Source: an uncultured Pelagibacteraceae bacterium (GTDB lineage: Bacteria; Pseudomonadota; Alphaproteobacteria; Pelagibacterales; Pelagibacteraceae). Taken from it: DNA of 64,000 nt. The notes under the pieces were generated by a model. It ran no database searches and had not been told where the DNA came from. It saw nothing but the letters and a program-made list of their open reading frames with translations. The stretch spans positions 1-64,000 of the forward strand of contig CACOSS010000002.1 of assembly GCA_902629955.1 (NCBI GenBank), written 5' to 3'. This document shows positions 43,812 through 50,955 of the stretch, piece by piece (position 1 is the stretch's first letter; the number at the start of each line of letters is the position of its first letter). The translations under genes and the position numbers were made by a program.

Positions 43812-45893
43812 TTATTCCTCAATTACTGGCTTTTTTTTCTTAATTGGTTTTAATAATTCTGTATTTTTTAAATCCAAAGCGAGACATGTAATATCGTCTC
43901 TCAATTTTTCAGCCCCCCAATTAAGTTGTTCTGCAATTGTATCTACAATAATTTTTGGTGTAACATTCTTCAGATCTGTAACTATTTTTTGAACACCCTC
44001 TGCTCCAAGTTCTTGACCATTTTTTAAATATCCTTCAGTCACACCATCTGTATAAACAACAAAAGTTTTATCTTTTAAATTAATCGTCTTAGATTTAACC
44101 ATTGATTCTGCAAAATACTTAATAATACCAATTGGTGGCATTTCAGATTTTATAAACTCAAAATTTTTATTACGATCAAACACCATAATGCTCTCGTGAC
44201 CAGCATTAACAAAATTTACATCACCAGTTTCAATATTAAATTTGCCAAAAACCGCTGTCACGAACATGCCTTTAAATTTTGCTTCTACTAATTCGTTGTT
44301 TACTCCGAATACTACTTTCTCAAGTGGGAAAGATAAGTTGGATAAAGTTCTAAATATAGATGAAGCCTTTGCCATATACATCCCAGCCTTAATTCCCTTT
44401 CCAGATACATCAGCTAATGTGAAAAAATATTCATTAGATCCTACCTTTACAACATCAAAATAGTCTCCAGAAACGTCTCTAGCTGGAACATTTTTTGCAT
44501 AAATAAAATTTTCAAATCTTTCAATATTTGGAAAAAGACTTTTTTGTACGCCTCCAGCAAGCTCTCTTTCTTTAAGAAGTTTTGCTTCTTTTTGTAAATT
44601 CGATAACGCAATTTTGTTTTCTTCTAAAAACCTAAAATATAAGCCTGTCAAAAAAGTTAACGTAAGAATAAATATTGGATAGCTTATATCAACTAATTCA
44701 GATTTTAATAAAAAATAACTTACACCAATAACTATTGTCACTAACAAACTTCCAAAAAATACTAATAAACTAAATTTTGGTTTTATTCTTTGAGATAGGA
44801 AGAAGGTTATCAAGCCAACAAGTATAGAAAAAAATAATTCGAACACATATGTATTTGGGTTTCGGACTAGATAAGACTGATCAACTATATTTTCTATGAC
44901 ATTAGCGTGAACCTCTACCCCTGGAATAGTTTTTCCTAAAGGAGTTTTAACTAAATCAAATAGACCTTGTGCAGAAGCTCCAATTAGAACATATTTATCT
45001 TTAAATCGTGCTTCATCAAATTTACCATCATATACCGAACTAGCCGATATATATTGGTTCTTTAAAGATTTTTTATATTTAATCCAGATTATTCCATTTG
45101 GATCTGATAAAATTTTGTATGGCCTAGAACTTATCCTAGTGATTCCAACTTCATTCATTTCCACATATAAATTTTTTTGTTTCCCTCCTACTCTAATCAT
45201 TTCAAGTCCCATTGTTGGATACATTTTTTTTTCGAATTGAACTATTAGTGGTAACGATCGGATAATCCCATCGGTTTGATCTAAAAAAGAAATTGAACCA
45301 AGACCTTTGACGCTTTTTTCTAACATTTCTAAAGATCCAATTGAATAAGGATAAGAATAAGTGAAATTTTTGGGATCACCTCCCTTAGATAAAAACTTAG
45401 CTTTAGCTTTTCTATCATAATTACTATGAGAAGGAACGTTACTTCCCAAAACTGCAGTTACAGATCTTGAGTTTTCTAATTGTTCTTGAAAAATCTGATC
45501 GTGTCCTTTTAAATTTTGAATTTGGCTTACATCTGTTGGTATCAAATTATAAGCTTTTAAAAATTCATCAGGTGATTGCTTGTCTCTTTCAGTAAAAAAA
45601 ACATCGAATCCAATTGCTTTAGGGTTTGTGGCATTTACATTTTCTAAAATTTTTGCAAAAACCGATCTACTCCAAGGAAATTGACCAAATTTTCCTAAAC
45701 TTTTTTCATCAATATCAATTATAACTACATCTGTTTCATTTTTTTTTAATGGAAATATTTTTTGATATAAATCAAAACTTATAAACGATATTGACTTAAC
45801 AAAACTTGGGTTAGCTATTTTAATTGAAATTAAAAATACTAATAAAGTAACAAAAGTTAAATAATTTTTATATTTTGATAATAATAGCTTCAC
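43812..45893 (-). CDS. CHASE2-domain membrane sensor with SpoIIE/PP2C-type phosphatase domain
   Basis: A 693-residue receptor phosphatase. Helix 1 near residues 13-30; an extracytoplasmic CHASE2 domain (about 45-340) starting VVIIDIDEKSLGKFGQFPWSR with KAIGFDVFFTERD and ending KYVLIGASAQGLFDLV...IPGVEVHANVIENI; three closely spaced helices (about 350-415); a coiled-coil linker (NKIALSNLQKEAKLLKERELAGGVQ); and a PP2C/SpoIIE domain with metal-binding ARDVSGDYFDVVKV and LADVSGKGIKAGMYMAKASS, then VYTDGVTEG and DDITCLAL. It would sense a periplasmic signal and dephosphorylate an anti-anti-sigma STAS protein; two STAS genes lie 4 kb away on the other strand. Confidence 0.9.
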   Translation of the reverse strand: MKLLLSKYKNYLTFVTLLVFLISIKIANPSFVKSISFISFDLYQKIFPLKKNETDVVIIDIDEKSLGKFGQFPWSRSVFAKILENVNATNPKAIGFDVFFTERDKQSPDEFLKAYNLIPTDVSQIQNLKGHDQIFQEQLENSRSVTAVLGSNVPSHSNYDRKAKAKFLSKGGDPKNFTYSYPYSIGSLEMLEKSVKGLGSISFLDQTDGIIRSLPLIVQFEKKMYPTMGLEMIRVGGKQKNLYVEMNEVGITRISSRPYKILSDPNGIIWIKYKKSLKNQYISASSVYDGKFDEARFKDKYVLIGASAQGLFDLVKTPLGKTIPGVEVHANVIENIVDQSYLVRNPNTYVFELFFSILVGLITFFLSQRIKPKFSLLVFFGSLLVTIVIGVSYFLLKSELVDISYPIFILTLTFLTGLYFRFLEENKIALSNLQKEAKLLKERELAGGVQKSLFPNIERFENFIYAKNVPARDVSGDYFDVVKVGSNEYFFTLADVSGKGIKAGMYMAKASSIFRTLSNLSFPLEKVVFGVNNELVEAKFKGMFVTAVFGKFNIETGDVNFVNAGHESIMVFDRNKNFEFIKSEMPPIGIIKYFAESMVKSKTINLKDKTFVVYTDGVTEGYLKNGQELGAEGVQKIVTDLKNVTPKIIVDTIAEQLNWGAEKLRDDITCLALDLKNTELLKPIKKKKPVIEE

Positions 45894-45954
45894 CCTTAGA
45901 ATGTATATTTATTATAATTAAAGTAAATAAAAGTTAGGGGTAGGATTTAAGAGA

Positions 45955-47307
45955 TTACTTCTTTCTTCTCTTCTTTTTTCTCTTCTTTTTCTTCTTTGCT
46001 ACTTTCTTCTTAACTATTTTTTTCTTCTTAACTACTTTTTTCTTCTTAACTACTTTTTTCTTTTTAACTGCTTTTTTCTTTTTAGGCGCTTTTTTCTTAA
46101 CTGCTTTTTTCTTTTTAGGAGCTTTTTTCTTTTTAGCTTTTTTCTTAGTTGCTTTTTTCTTAGTTGCTTTTTTCTTAGTTGCTTTTTTCTTAGTTGCTTT
46201 TTTCTTAGTTGCTTTTTTCTTAGTTTCTTTTTTCTTAGTTGCTTTTTTCTTTTTACCTTTAGATTTTTTAGCTTTTTCTTTTTTCTTTTTACCTTTTTTC
46301 TTTTTAGCTTTACCTTTTTTCTTTTTACCTTTTTTCTTTTTAGCTTTTTCTTTCTTCTTTTTATCTTTTTTCTGCTCTGTTGCTTTTGGCGTTTCTGGTT
46401 CAGCAACATCTATTTCTTGAGTATCCACTTCTACTTCTTCAGCGATATTTTGATCTACATCTAATTCTGTTGATTGAGGTTCGTTTTCATTTAAGAGAAC
46501 CATTCTCTGTTCATTATCTTTTTTAAGATTTTCTTTTATTAAAACTCTAATTTCCTCTTTTTCAAAACCTTGTGCTTTTAATTCCTGTCTAATTTTTTTT
46601 CTCAGTGCTTTCTTTTCCTCTTTAGATGCACCTGAAGCTTTAGCTACTTTTAAAGCTTTCATTTTTTTATTGAATTTTTTTAGTTGTTTTTTTGTAATCT
46701 GTCTTGCTTTGCTAGGAGCCTTTCCTTTTGACATACTTGCAACACTAAAAGGTTTATTTAATAATGTTTGGCCAAGATTATTTCCAACTAATACAGCGCC
46801 GGGTCTTAGCCCTAAAGTATTATTTTTTCCTGGTCCGATTAATAATGTATCTGTTTTTCCTCTAGATACATTTGTTTGGAATTCTGTACCTCTTGATCCT
46901 AGTGTTCCTTCTGGAACTTCTACTGTTAAACTATCTGGATTTTTTTTGCTAATTAATCCTGATATTACTTTTAAACTTCCTTGTTTGACACTTGCAACAA
47001 TTTTACCATCATTAGTTTCTGGATCATAAATAAAAGTGTCCATTACAACTTCAGAATCTGAACCAATTGTAAATGTTGATTGATCTAATAATAATATTTG
47101 TGTTCCTGATTCTTCAGATGCGTATATAGTTTCGTTAAGATAAATTTTGTCTCCAGCTTTTAAAGTTCTAGTTTCAGTCTTAACAGTTCCATTAATTGCT
47201 CCAACTATTCCAACTAACTGTTTCTCAATACTTAATTCTTCAGCAAACGAAACATTGCTTAAGAATAATACACCTAGAAGTAGTGACAAAATTTTTTTCA
47301 TATACAT
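45955..47307 (-). CDS. Exported FecR-domain protein with long lysine-rich repeat tail
   Basis: A 450-residue protein with a signal peptide (KKILSLLLGVLFLSNVSFAEE). Residues about 35-150 form a FecR-type beta domain (GTVKTETRTLKAGDKIYLNETI, ILLLDQSTFTIGSDSEVVMD, SVKQGSLKVISG, VEVPEGTLGSRGTEF). A charged helical middle follows, with an acidic stretch (STELDVDQNIAEEVEVDTQEIDV). From about residue 310 the sequence is almost wholly Lys with Ala/Thr/Gly/Val: tandem ATKKK and APKKKKAVKKK units, about 130 residues. The tail is positively charged and probably disordered, perhaps binding nucleic acid, LPS or pili. An internal Met at residue 3 is an alternative start. Function unknown. Confidence 0.82.
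   Translation of the reverse strand: MYMKKILSLLLGVLFLSNVSFAEELSIEKQLVGIVGAINGTVKTETRTLKAGDKIYLNETIYASEESGTQILLLDQSTFTIGSDSEVVMDTFIYDPETNDGKIVASVKQGSLKVISGLISKKNPDSLTVEVPEGTLGSRGTEFQTNVSRGKTDTLLIGPGKNNTLGLRPGAVLVGNNLGQTLLNKPFSVASMSKGKAPSKARQITKKQLKKFNKKMKALKVAKASGASKEEKKALRKKIRQELKAQGFEKEEIRVLIKENLKKDNEQRMVLLNENEPQSTELDVDQNIAEEVEVDTQEIDVAEPETPKATEQKKDKKKKEKAKKKKGKKKKGKAKKKKGKKKKEKAKKSKGKKKKATKKKETKKKATKKKATKKKATKKKATKKKATKKKAKKKKAPKKKKAVKKKAPKKKKAVKKKKVVKKKKVVKKKKIVKKKVAKKKKKRKKKRRKK
46136..46255 (-). repeat. 15-bp tandem repeat encoding ATKKK units
   Basis: Six perfect head-to-tail copies of GCTTTTTTCTTAGTT, a seventh with one changed base (TCTTTTTTCTTAGTT, encoding ETKKK) and a degenerate end. 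Flanking sequence has further related A/K-rich units. In-frame, so copy-number change alters tail length by 5 residues each without a frameshift. Confidence 0.92.
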
Positions 47308-47383
47308 GATTTTATATCAATTTTTTGAATACAAAAAACATATATTTTACTCACTTTGAGTTTTTTCGACCTGAGTTTTGTGT

Positions 47384-47399
47384 AAAAATCCTTGATAAA
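47384..47399 (-). promoter_or_regulatory. 16-bp motif upstream of the FecR gene, shared with the OMP gene
   Basis: On the - strand TTTATCAAGGATTTTT, about 77 bases before the FecR start. The same motif (15/16) occurs about 68 bases before the TPR/beta-barrel gene at 48815-48830. Similar position and sequence suggest a shared regulator or promoter element. Confidence 0.4.
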
Positions 47400-47448
47400 C
47401 GTACTTTTTTAAATGTACGAAAAAATTAAATTATTGCCTCTTTATATA

Positions 47449-48747
47449 TTACCTTAAATTGAATGATCTCGAGATACCAAAGCCAAAAGATTCTGAAACA
47501 TAATCATAATTTATAATGTTAGCTTCGGAAATTGTCTTATCATATGAAAAAGACAAATTTATTAATTTGTTAGGATCTAAGAATGGAAAAAAATCTCCTA
47601 GAGGTTTTAAAACAATTACATCGAATGTATTTGCTACATCTGATCTAATTAAAGCTGAATTATTACTAGAGTCAAATTCAAAATATTCATTGAATGAAAG
47701 GGCATCTCCAACTGAAATATAAGCATAGGGCAAGTTGAAATTAACTCTAAAATTTAAATCAAAAGTTTCATAGTCATTTGCGCCAACTTTATTTTCAGAT
47801 ATGCTATATCCCGAACCTATACTTGTTGAAATAATTTCAGTAAGTAAATAATCATGCCCTATAGTAACGCTGTGCCCGATAGCATTTGACTCATTTGCTG
47901 TAGTGTCAGATGAATTATTATTTCCTTTTGAATCTGAAAGTGTATATGAGTAAGTATATGTGCTTCTATCACCACTTGGAAAAAAGCCAGAAAATCCTGC
48001 CATTGTTGAAAAACTATCGGCATCATCTATATAATCAGATTTGCTTAACATTCCAAATATTGATATTCCCTGATTTCCTATTTGAGTATCGTATGCAGAT
48101 GTGAATGTATAACCTTCAACATCATCACCTGTTTCTATTACTTGTCTAGAGTCTGAAACACTTGCACTAAGTAAAAAAGATGAACTGTCTCCAATCTGTC
48201 TTACTGCAGAAACATCAGTACTTGCACTGTACGTTCTATCATGCATTGGCGTAGTAAAGGCACTGAGAGCATTCGAACTCATTTGTAATCTTGTTGTCGA
48301 TACACTGTTGACATTATTACTTTGAGAAAGACCCCAATTCACTCCTGCAACAAAATTCCATAATTTAGGTCTTGCTCTATCTTCTAGCTCTTGCTCTATT
48401 TCTGCAACTGTTAATAAATCTTCCTCAGTTGCATCCTCGTTGCTTTTAATTTCTTCTATAACTATTAAAGCTTTATCTGGCGAGTCTGCTTGAACAAGAA
48501 CTGAAAGTAAATACATTTTAATTTCAATATTATCTGGATAAACCATGTTTAATCTTTCCAATGTTGAAATAGTTTGTTTGAAGTTACCCATTTTTCCTTG
48601 TTGCTGCGCGTACTTTATATTTAATTCTAAATCATTTGGTTTTTGCAGTATCTGCATGTAAGTGATGTTTTTTTCAGATGAAATAGCTTTTGTGAAAAAT
48701 AACGAAGTAATAAATAAAATTACTGATATTTTTTTAAAATTATTCAT
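47449..48747 (-). CDS. TPR/beta-barrel outer-membrane protein
   Basis: A 432-residue protein with a signal peptide (KISVILFITSLFFTKAISSE). Residues about 28-120 are helical with TPR-like spacing (NIKYAQQQGKMGNFKQTISTLERLNMVYPDNIEIKMYLLSVLVQAD). From about 130 the sequence alternates polar/hydrophobic, strand-turn-strand (FVAGVNWGLSQSNNVNSV, SSFLLSASVSDSRQV, GISIFGMLSKSDYIDD, YTYSYTLSDSKGNNNSS, HSVTIGHDYLLT), an outer-membrane barrel pattern, ending FGFGISRSFNLR. The N-terminal TPR plus C-terminal barrel is similar to surface-assembly proteins. It shares an upstream motif with the FecR gene downstream, so they may act together at the cell surface. No substrate identified. Confidence 0.75.
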   Translation of the reverse strand: MNNFKKISVILFITSLFFTKAISSEKNITYMQILQKPNDLELNIKYAQQQGKMGNFKQTISTLERLNMVYPDNIEIKMYLLSVLVQADSPDKALIVIEEIKSNEDATEEDLLTVAEIEQELEDRARPKLWNFVAGVNWGLSQSNNVNSVSTTRLQMSSNALSAFTTPMHDRTYSASTDVSAVRQIGDSSSFLLSASVSDSRQVIETGDDVEGYTFTSAYDTQIGNQGISIFGMLSKSDYIDDADSFSTMAGFSGFFPSGDRSTYTYSYTLSDSKGNNNSSDTTANESNAIGHSVTIGHDYLLTEIISTSIGSGYSISENKVGANDYETFDLNFRVNFNLPYAYISVGDALSFNEYFEFDSSNNSALIRSDVANTFDVIVLKPLGDFFPFLDPNKLINLSFSYDKTISEANIINYDYVSESFGFGISRSFNLR

Positions 48748-48814
48748 GTTTTTGATCTCAAAATTCAGCTGAGAATATTTTAATAATTGAAAATATCAAT
48801 TATTTTTTTTCTTC

Positions 48815-48830
48815 AAAAATCTTTGATAAA
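48815..48830 (-). promoter_or_regulatory. 16-bp motif upstream of the OMP gene, matching the FecR upstream motif
   Basis: On the - strand TTTATCAAAGATTTTT, 15 of 16 identical to 47384-47399 and at a similar distance (about 68 bases) from its start codon. Confidence 0.4.
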
Positions 48831-48838
48831 TAGTGAAT

Positions 48839-49297
48839 TTAGCATTCTCCAGCTTCACGAATTGAACCATTTCTATTAAGACACATTATATCATCAGCTC
48901 CACCATTATCTTGTTCAGCAAAAATTTGAAATGATCCTCCATCAGCAGCAGATGCAACGCACATACTCCAGCCTAAATCATCAGGTATTACATCTTCATC
49001 ATCAAAAAGGTTTTCATTAATAGCTTCAATTGTTGTGTCGTTAGGGGTGCAAGTATCATTTTCTGTGTTAGTAAAATAAGAACCAGTTTCTGTATACCAC
49101 TCCGTTTCAGCAAGTGCGACTGCCTGCATTAAACTTCTCATGGTAGTTTTTTTTGATGAAGAGATATAACCGTTATAAGCAAGGACGCTTACTGTTGCTA
49201 AGATACCAATAATCGCAACTACTACTAATAGTTCGATTAATGAAAAGCCCGGGCTTTTGCCCGAGCTTTTATAAATTAGTCTTTTAAGATTATTCAA
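48839..49297 (-). CDS. Type IV prepilin (second, minor or alternative)
   Basis: A 152-residue type IV prepilin. The cleavage site and N-terminal helix read G|FSLIELLVVVAIIGILATVSVLAYN, with a leader of 17 residues (MNNLKRLIYKSSGKSPG), unusually long next to the 8-residue leader of the upstream pilin. Residues 10-18 of the leader/cleavage site are encoded by a 12-bp hairpin. The globular part is acidic with a C-terminal pair of cysteines (MCLNRNGSIREAGEC) and two more (NDTCTPND, SMCVASA), likely disulfides. Start overlaps the first pilin by 8 bases. Processed by PilD (61398-62162). Confidence 0.93.
   Translation of the reverse strand: MNNLKRLIYKSSGKSPGFSLIELLVVVAIIGILATVSVLAYNGYISSSKKTTMRSLMQAVALAETEWYTETGSYFTNTENDTCTPNDTTIEAINENLFDDEDVIPDDLGWSMCVASAADGGSFQIFAEQDNGGADDIMCLNRNGSIREAGEC
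49243..49270 (-). terminator. Hairpin/attenuator after pilin 1, inside the pilin 2 leader coding sequence
   Basis: AAAAGCTCGGGC / GCCCGGGCTTTT, 12-bp stem with one mismatch, AAAA loop on the - strand, ending in TTTT. It lies 19 bases past the pilin 1 stop and encodes residues KSSGKSPGF of pilin 2, which span the cleavage site. The U-tract is short, so it is probably a partial terminator or attenuator. Confidence 0.6.
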
Positions 49298-49796
49298 CTG
49301 TAACTGTGTTCTTTAACTGCCAATCGTCATCAGTACATGGTTCATCGGTCTTATTGTTTCCAAAACATGTTGTGATGGTAATCAAACTATCAGACGTTGG
49401 AGTAATGGTAATTGTACCAGACACATATGAATCACCTGTTCCTTCTACAATCGCCATATCAGCAGTACTGTACGGATTTTTATCTTCAATTGGTGTAGCG
49501 TCTTCATCTGCTAAATGTTCGGTCATGTCGCCTGCCACTATGTTTCCTTCATCGCAAGCTACTCCACCTGTACCACCTTTCATCATTATAGTATCGCTGT
49601 CATCGATTGAACACTTGGTGTACTCTGATGCAATATATTTCATAACATTGTTATGAATAGCTTTTACTGCATTTTTCTTAGCTGATGATATGTAACCGTT
49701 GTAGGCAACAACGCCAACAGCTGCTAAAATTCCTATAATCGCTACAACAACTAGTAGCTCAATAAGAGTAAAACCTTTGTTATTATTTTTTTTCAT
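49290..49796 (-). CDS. pilA: Type IV prepilin (first, probably major)
   Basis: A 168-residue prepilin with a short leader MKKNNNKG, the cleavage site before FTLIELLVVVAIIGILAAVGVVAYN (including the conserved Glu5) and a globular, Asp/Thr-rich domain. Cysteine pairs (YTKCSIDD...GGVACDEG and TTCFGNN...DEPCTDDD) should form disulfides; the latter resembles the D-region loop. It has a good ribosome site (AGAGG) and lies first in the operon before the second pilin, with a hairpin after its stop, so it is likely the major subunit. Exported across the inner membrane and polymerised by PilB/PilC. Confidence 0.95.
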   Translation of the reverse strand: MKKNNNKGFTLIELLVVVAIIGILAAVGVVAYNGYISSAKKNAVKAIHNNVMKYIASEYTKCSIDDSDTIMMKGGTGGVACDEGNIVAGDMTEHLADEDATPIEDKNPYSTADMAIVEGTGDSYVSGTITITPTSDSLITITTCFGNNKTDEPCTDDDWQLKNTVTVE

Positions 49797-49908
49797 TAAA
49801 ACCTCTTTTTATAAATATTTATTGGCAAACTTTAATAATAAATTTTGATTATGTAAATATTAAAAAAGGTGTATAAAATATGATAAATTTGAATATGTAG
49901 TAAATTAT

Positions 49909-49921
49909 GCTCAAATTGAGC
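49909..49921. promoter_or_regulatory. 13-bp dyad in the pilin/STAS spacer
   Basis: GCTCAA-A-TTGAGC, an inverted repeat with a one-base centre, 14 bases upstream of the first STAS start. It is too tight for an RNA hairpin and fits a DNA-binding dyad or chance. Confidence 0.3.
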
Positions 49922-49935
49922 TTAACTTAAAACTT

Positions 49936-50220
49936 ATGACATATAAAGTAGAAGTAATAAATAATATCAGTATTGTTCATCTTAACGGTGAAATTGATAT
50001 GGATGTTGCTGACAAAGCAAGACAAACGATTTTACCATTAATTGAAAATGGAAAAAGTGTTCAAATTAATTTAAGTAAAGTAGATTATATGGACTCATCT
50101 GGAATTTCAGTGCTTATAGAAGGAAAACAACTTGCTGAAAAAAAAAGTACGAAGTTTGAGTTAGTAGAGGTAAGTAAACCTGTAGAAAAAGTATTATCAA
50201 TGGCGAGGAAATTTTTATGA
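49936..50220 (+). CDS. STAS-domain anti-anti-sigma-type protein (first)
   Basis: A 94-residue STAS protein (SpoIIAA/RsbV family): VEVINNISIVHLNGEIDMDVADKA, then the conserved VDYMDSSGISVLIEG with the phosphorylatable serine in DSSG (about residue 56), and a C-terminal helix. In partner switching, the unphosphorylated form binds the kinase (encoded at 50521) and releases its target. Overlaps the second STAS gene by 4 bases (ATGA). The divergent pilin promoter lies upstream, so the set may be co-regulated with pili. Confidence 0.93.
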   Translation: MTYKVEVINNISIVHLNGEIDMDVADKARQTILPLIENGKSVQINLSKVDYMDSSGISVLIEGKQLAEKKSTKFELVEVSKPVEKVLSMARKFL

Positions 50221-50516
50221 GTTATAAAGTTACAGAAGAGGGAAACGTAAGCACTATACATCTCGATGGAGAGATAGATATGGATGTAACAGAAAAAGCA
50301 AAAGAGGTAATTTTTCCAGTAATTGATAGTGGTAAAGAAGTTCATTTAAATTTGAGCCAAGTTCAATACATGGACTCTTCAGGAATTTCAGTATTAATAG
50401 AAAGTCATCAAAGAGCATTAGAGAAAAGTACCAAAGTTATTATAAAAGATGTGAGTAAATCAGTTCTAAAAGTTATTATGATGGCTAAGTTAGAACAAAT
50501 TTTAAATTTGGAATAA
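50217..50516 (+). CDS. STAS-domain anti-anti-sigma-type protein (second)
   Basis: A 99-residue paralogue of the first STAS protein, with the same DGEIDMDVT and VQYMDSSGISVLIES motifs, so both carry the phosphorylation-site serine. The C-terminus is longer and more hydrophobic (VLKVIMMAKLEQILNLE). Two near-identical antagonists could respond to two different phosphatases or form a two-input switch. Only 4 bases separate it from the kinase gene. Confidence 0.93.
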   Translation: MSYKVTEEGNVSTIHLDGEIDMDVTEKAKEVIFPVIDSGKEVHLNLSQVQYMDSSGISVLIESHQRALEKSTKVIIKDVSKSVLKVIMMAKLEQILNLE

Positions 50517-50520
50517 ATTT

Positions 50521-50952
50521 ATGAGTGAAATTGCTCACCAAGATCATACAGAGAAAAAAGCCTTTTTAGTAAATACATCCAGCTTAAAAGAAGTAAGAAT
50601 ATTTTGCAGAGAAGTTTTCGAAAAACTTCATATTCAGGAAGATCTAAAAGACGAGTTAGTATTAGCTATTGCCGAAGCTGCACAAAACATTGTTAAACAT
50701 GCTTTTAAAAATTCTGCAAGTCCTACTGAATTAATGGTTGTTCAAATAAGTTGTGAGAACAACAAGCTACAAATTGCTTTTTATGACAGAGGAACACCTG
50801 TTGATCCAAAGAAAGTTAAACATAGAGAAATTGATAATATCAAACCAGGTGGATTAGGAACTTTTTTTATTCAGGAAATAATGGACGCTGTAGAATTTAA
50901 GGATGGTAAAAAACCTTGGATTAATCATTTAGTTTTAACTAAACAATTATAA
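50521..50952 (+). CDS. RsbW/SpoIIAB-like anti-sigma kinase (GHKL ATPase)
   Basis: A 143-residue ATP-binding protein of the anti-sigma kinase family. The N-box reads LAIAEAAQNIVKHAF (about residue 55), the G1 box IAFYDRGTPVDP and the G2 box GGLGTFFIQEIMD. Would phosphorylate the STAS proteins and, in the unphosphorylated-partner state, release a target such as a sigma factor or a regulator of pili. No sigma factor is encoded in this window. Ends 3 bases before the convergent pilC stop. Confidence 0.9.
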   Translation: MSEIAHQDHTEKKAFLVNTSSLKEVRIFCREVFEKLHIQEDLKDELVLAIAEAAQNIVKHAFKNSASPTELMVVQISCENNKLQIAFYDRGTPVDPKKVKHREIDNIKPGGLGTFFIQEIMDAVEFKDGKKPWINHLVLTKQL

Positions 50953-50955
50953 ATC

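Noticed and set aside
46050-46409. 119-aa Lys/Arg/Leu-rich ORF on the - strand
   Set aside because: It is a frame-shifted shadow of the FecR protein's repetitive lysine tail; no independent start or ribosome site.
47400-47419. Terminator after the OMP gene (CGTAC / GTACG hairpin)
   Set aside because: Stem is only 5 bp with a 10-nt loop and no T-run on the relevant strand.
49306-49656. 116-aa + strand ORF opposite the first pilin
   Set aside because: Antisense shadow of a certain pilin gene; no family pattern.
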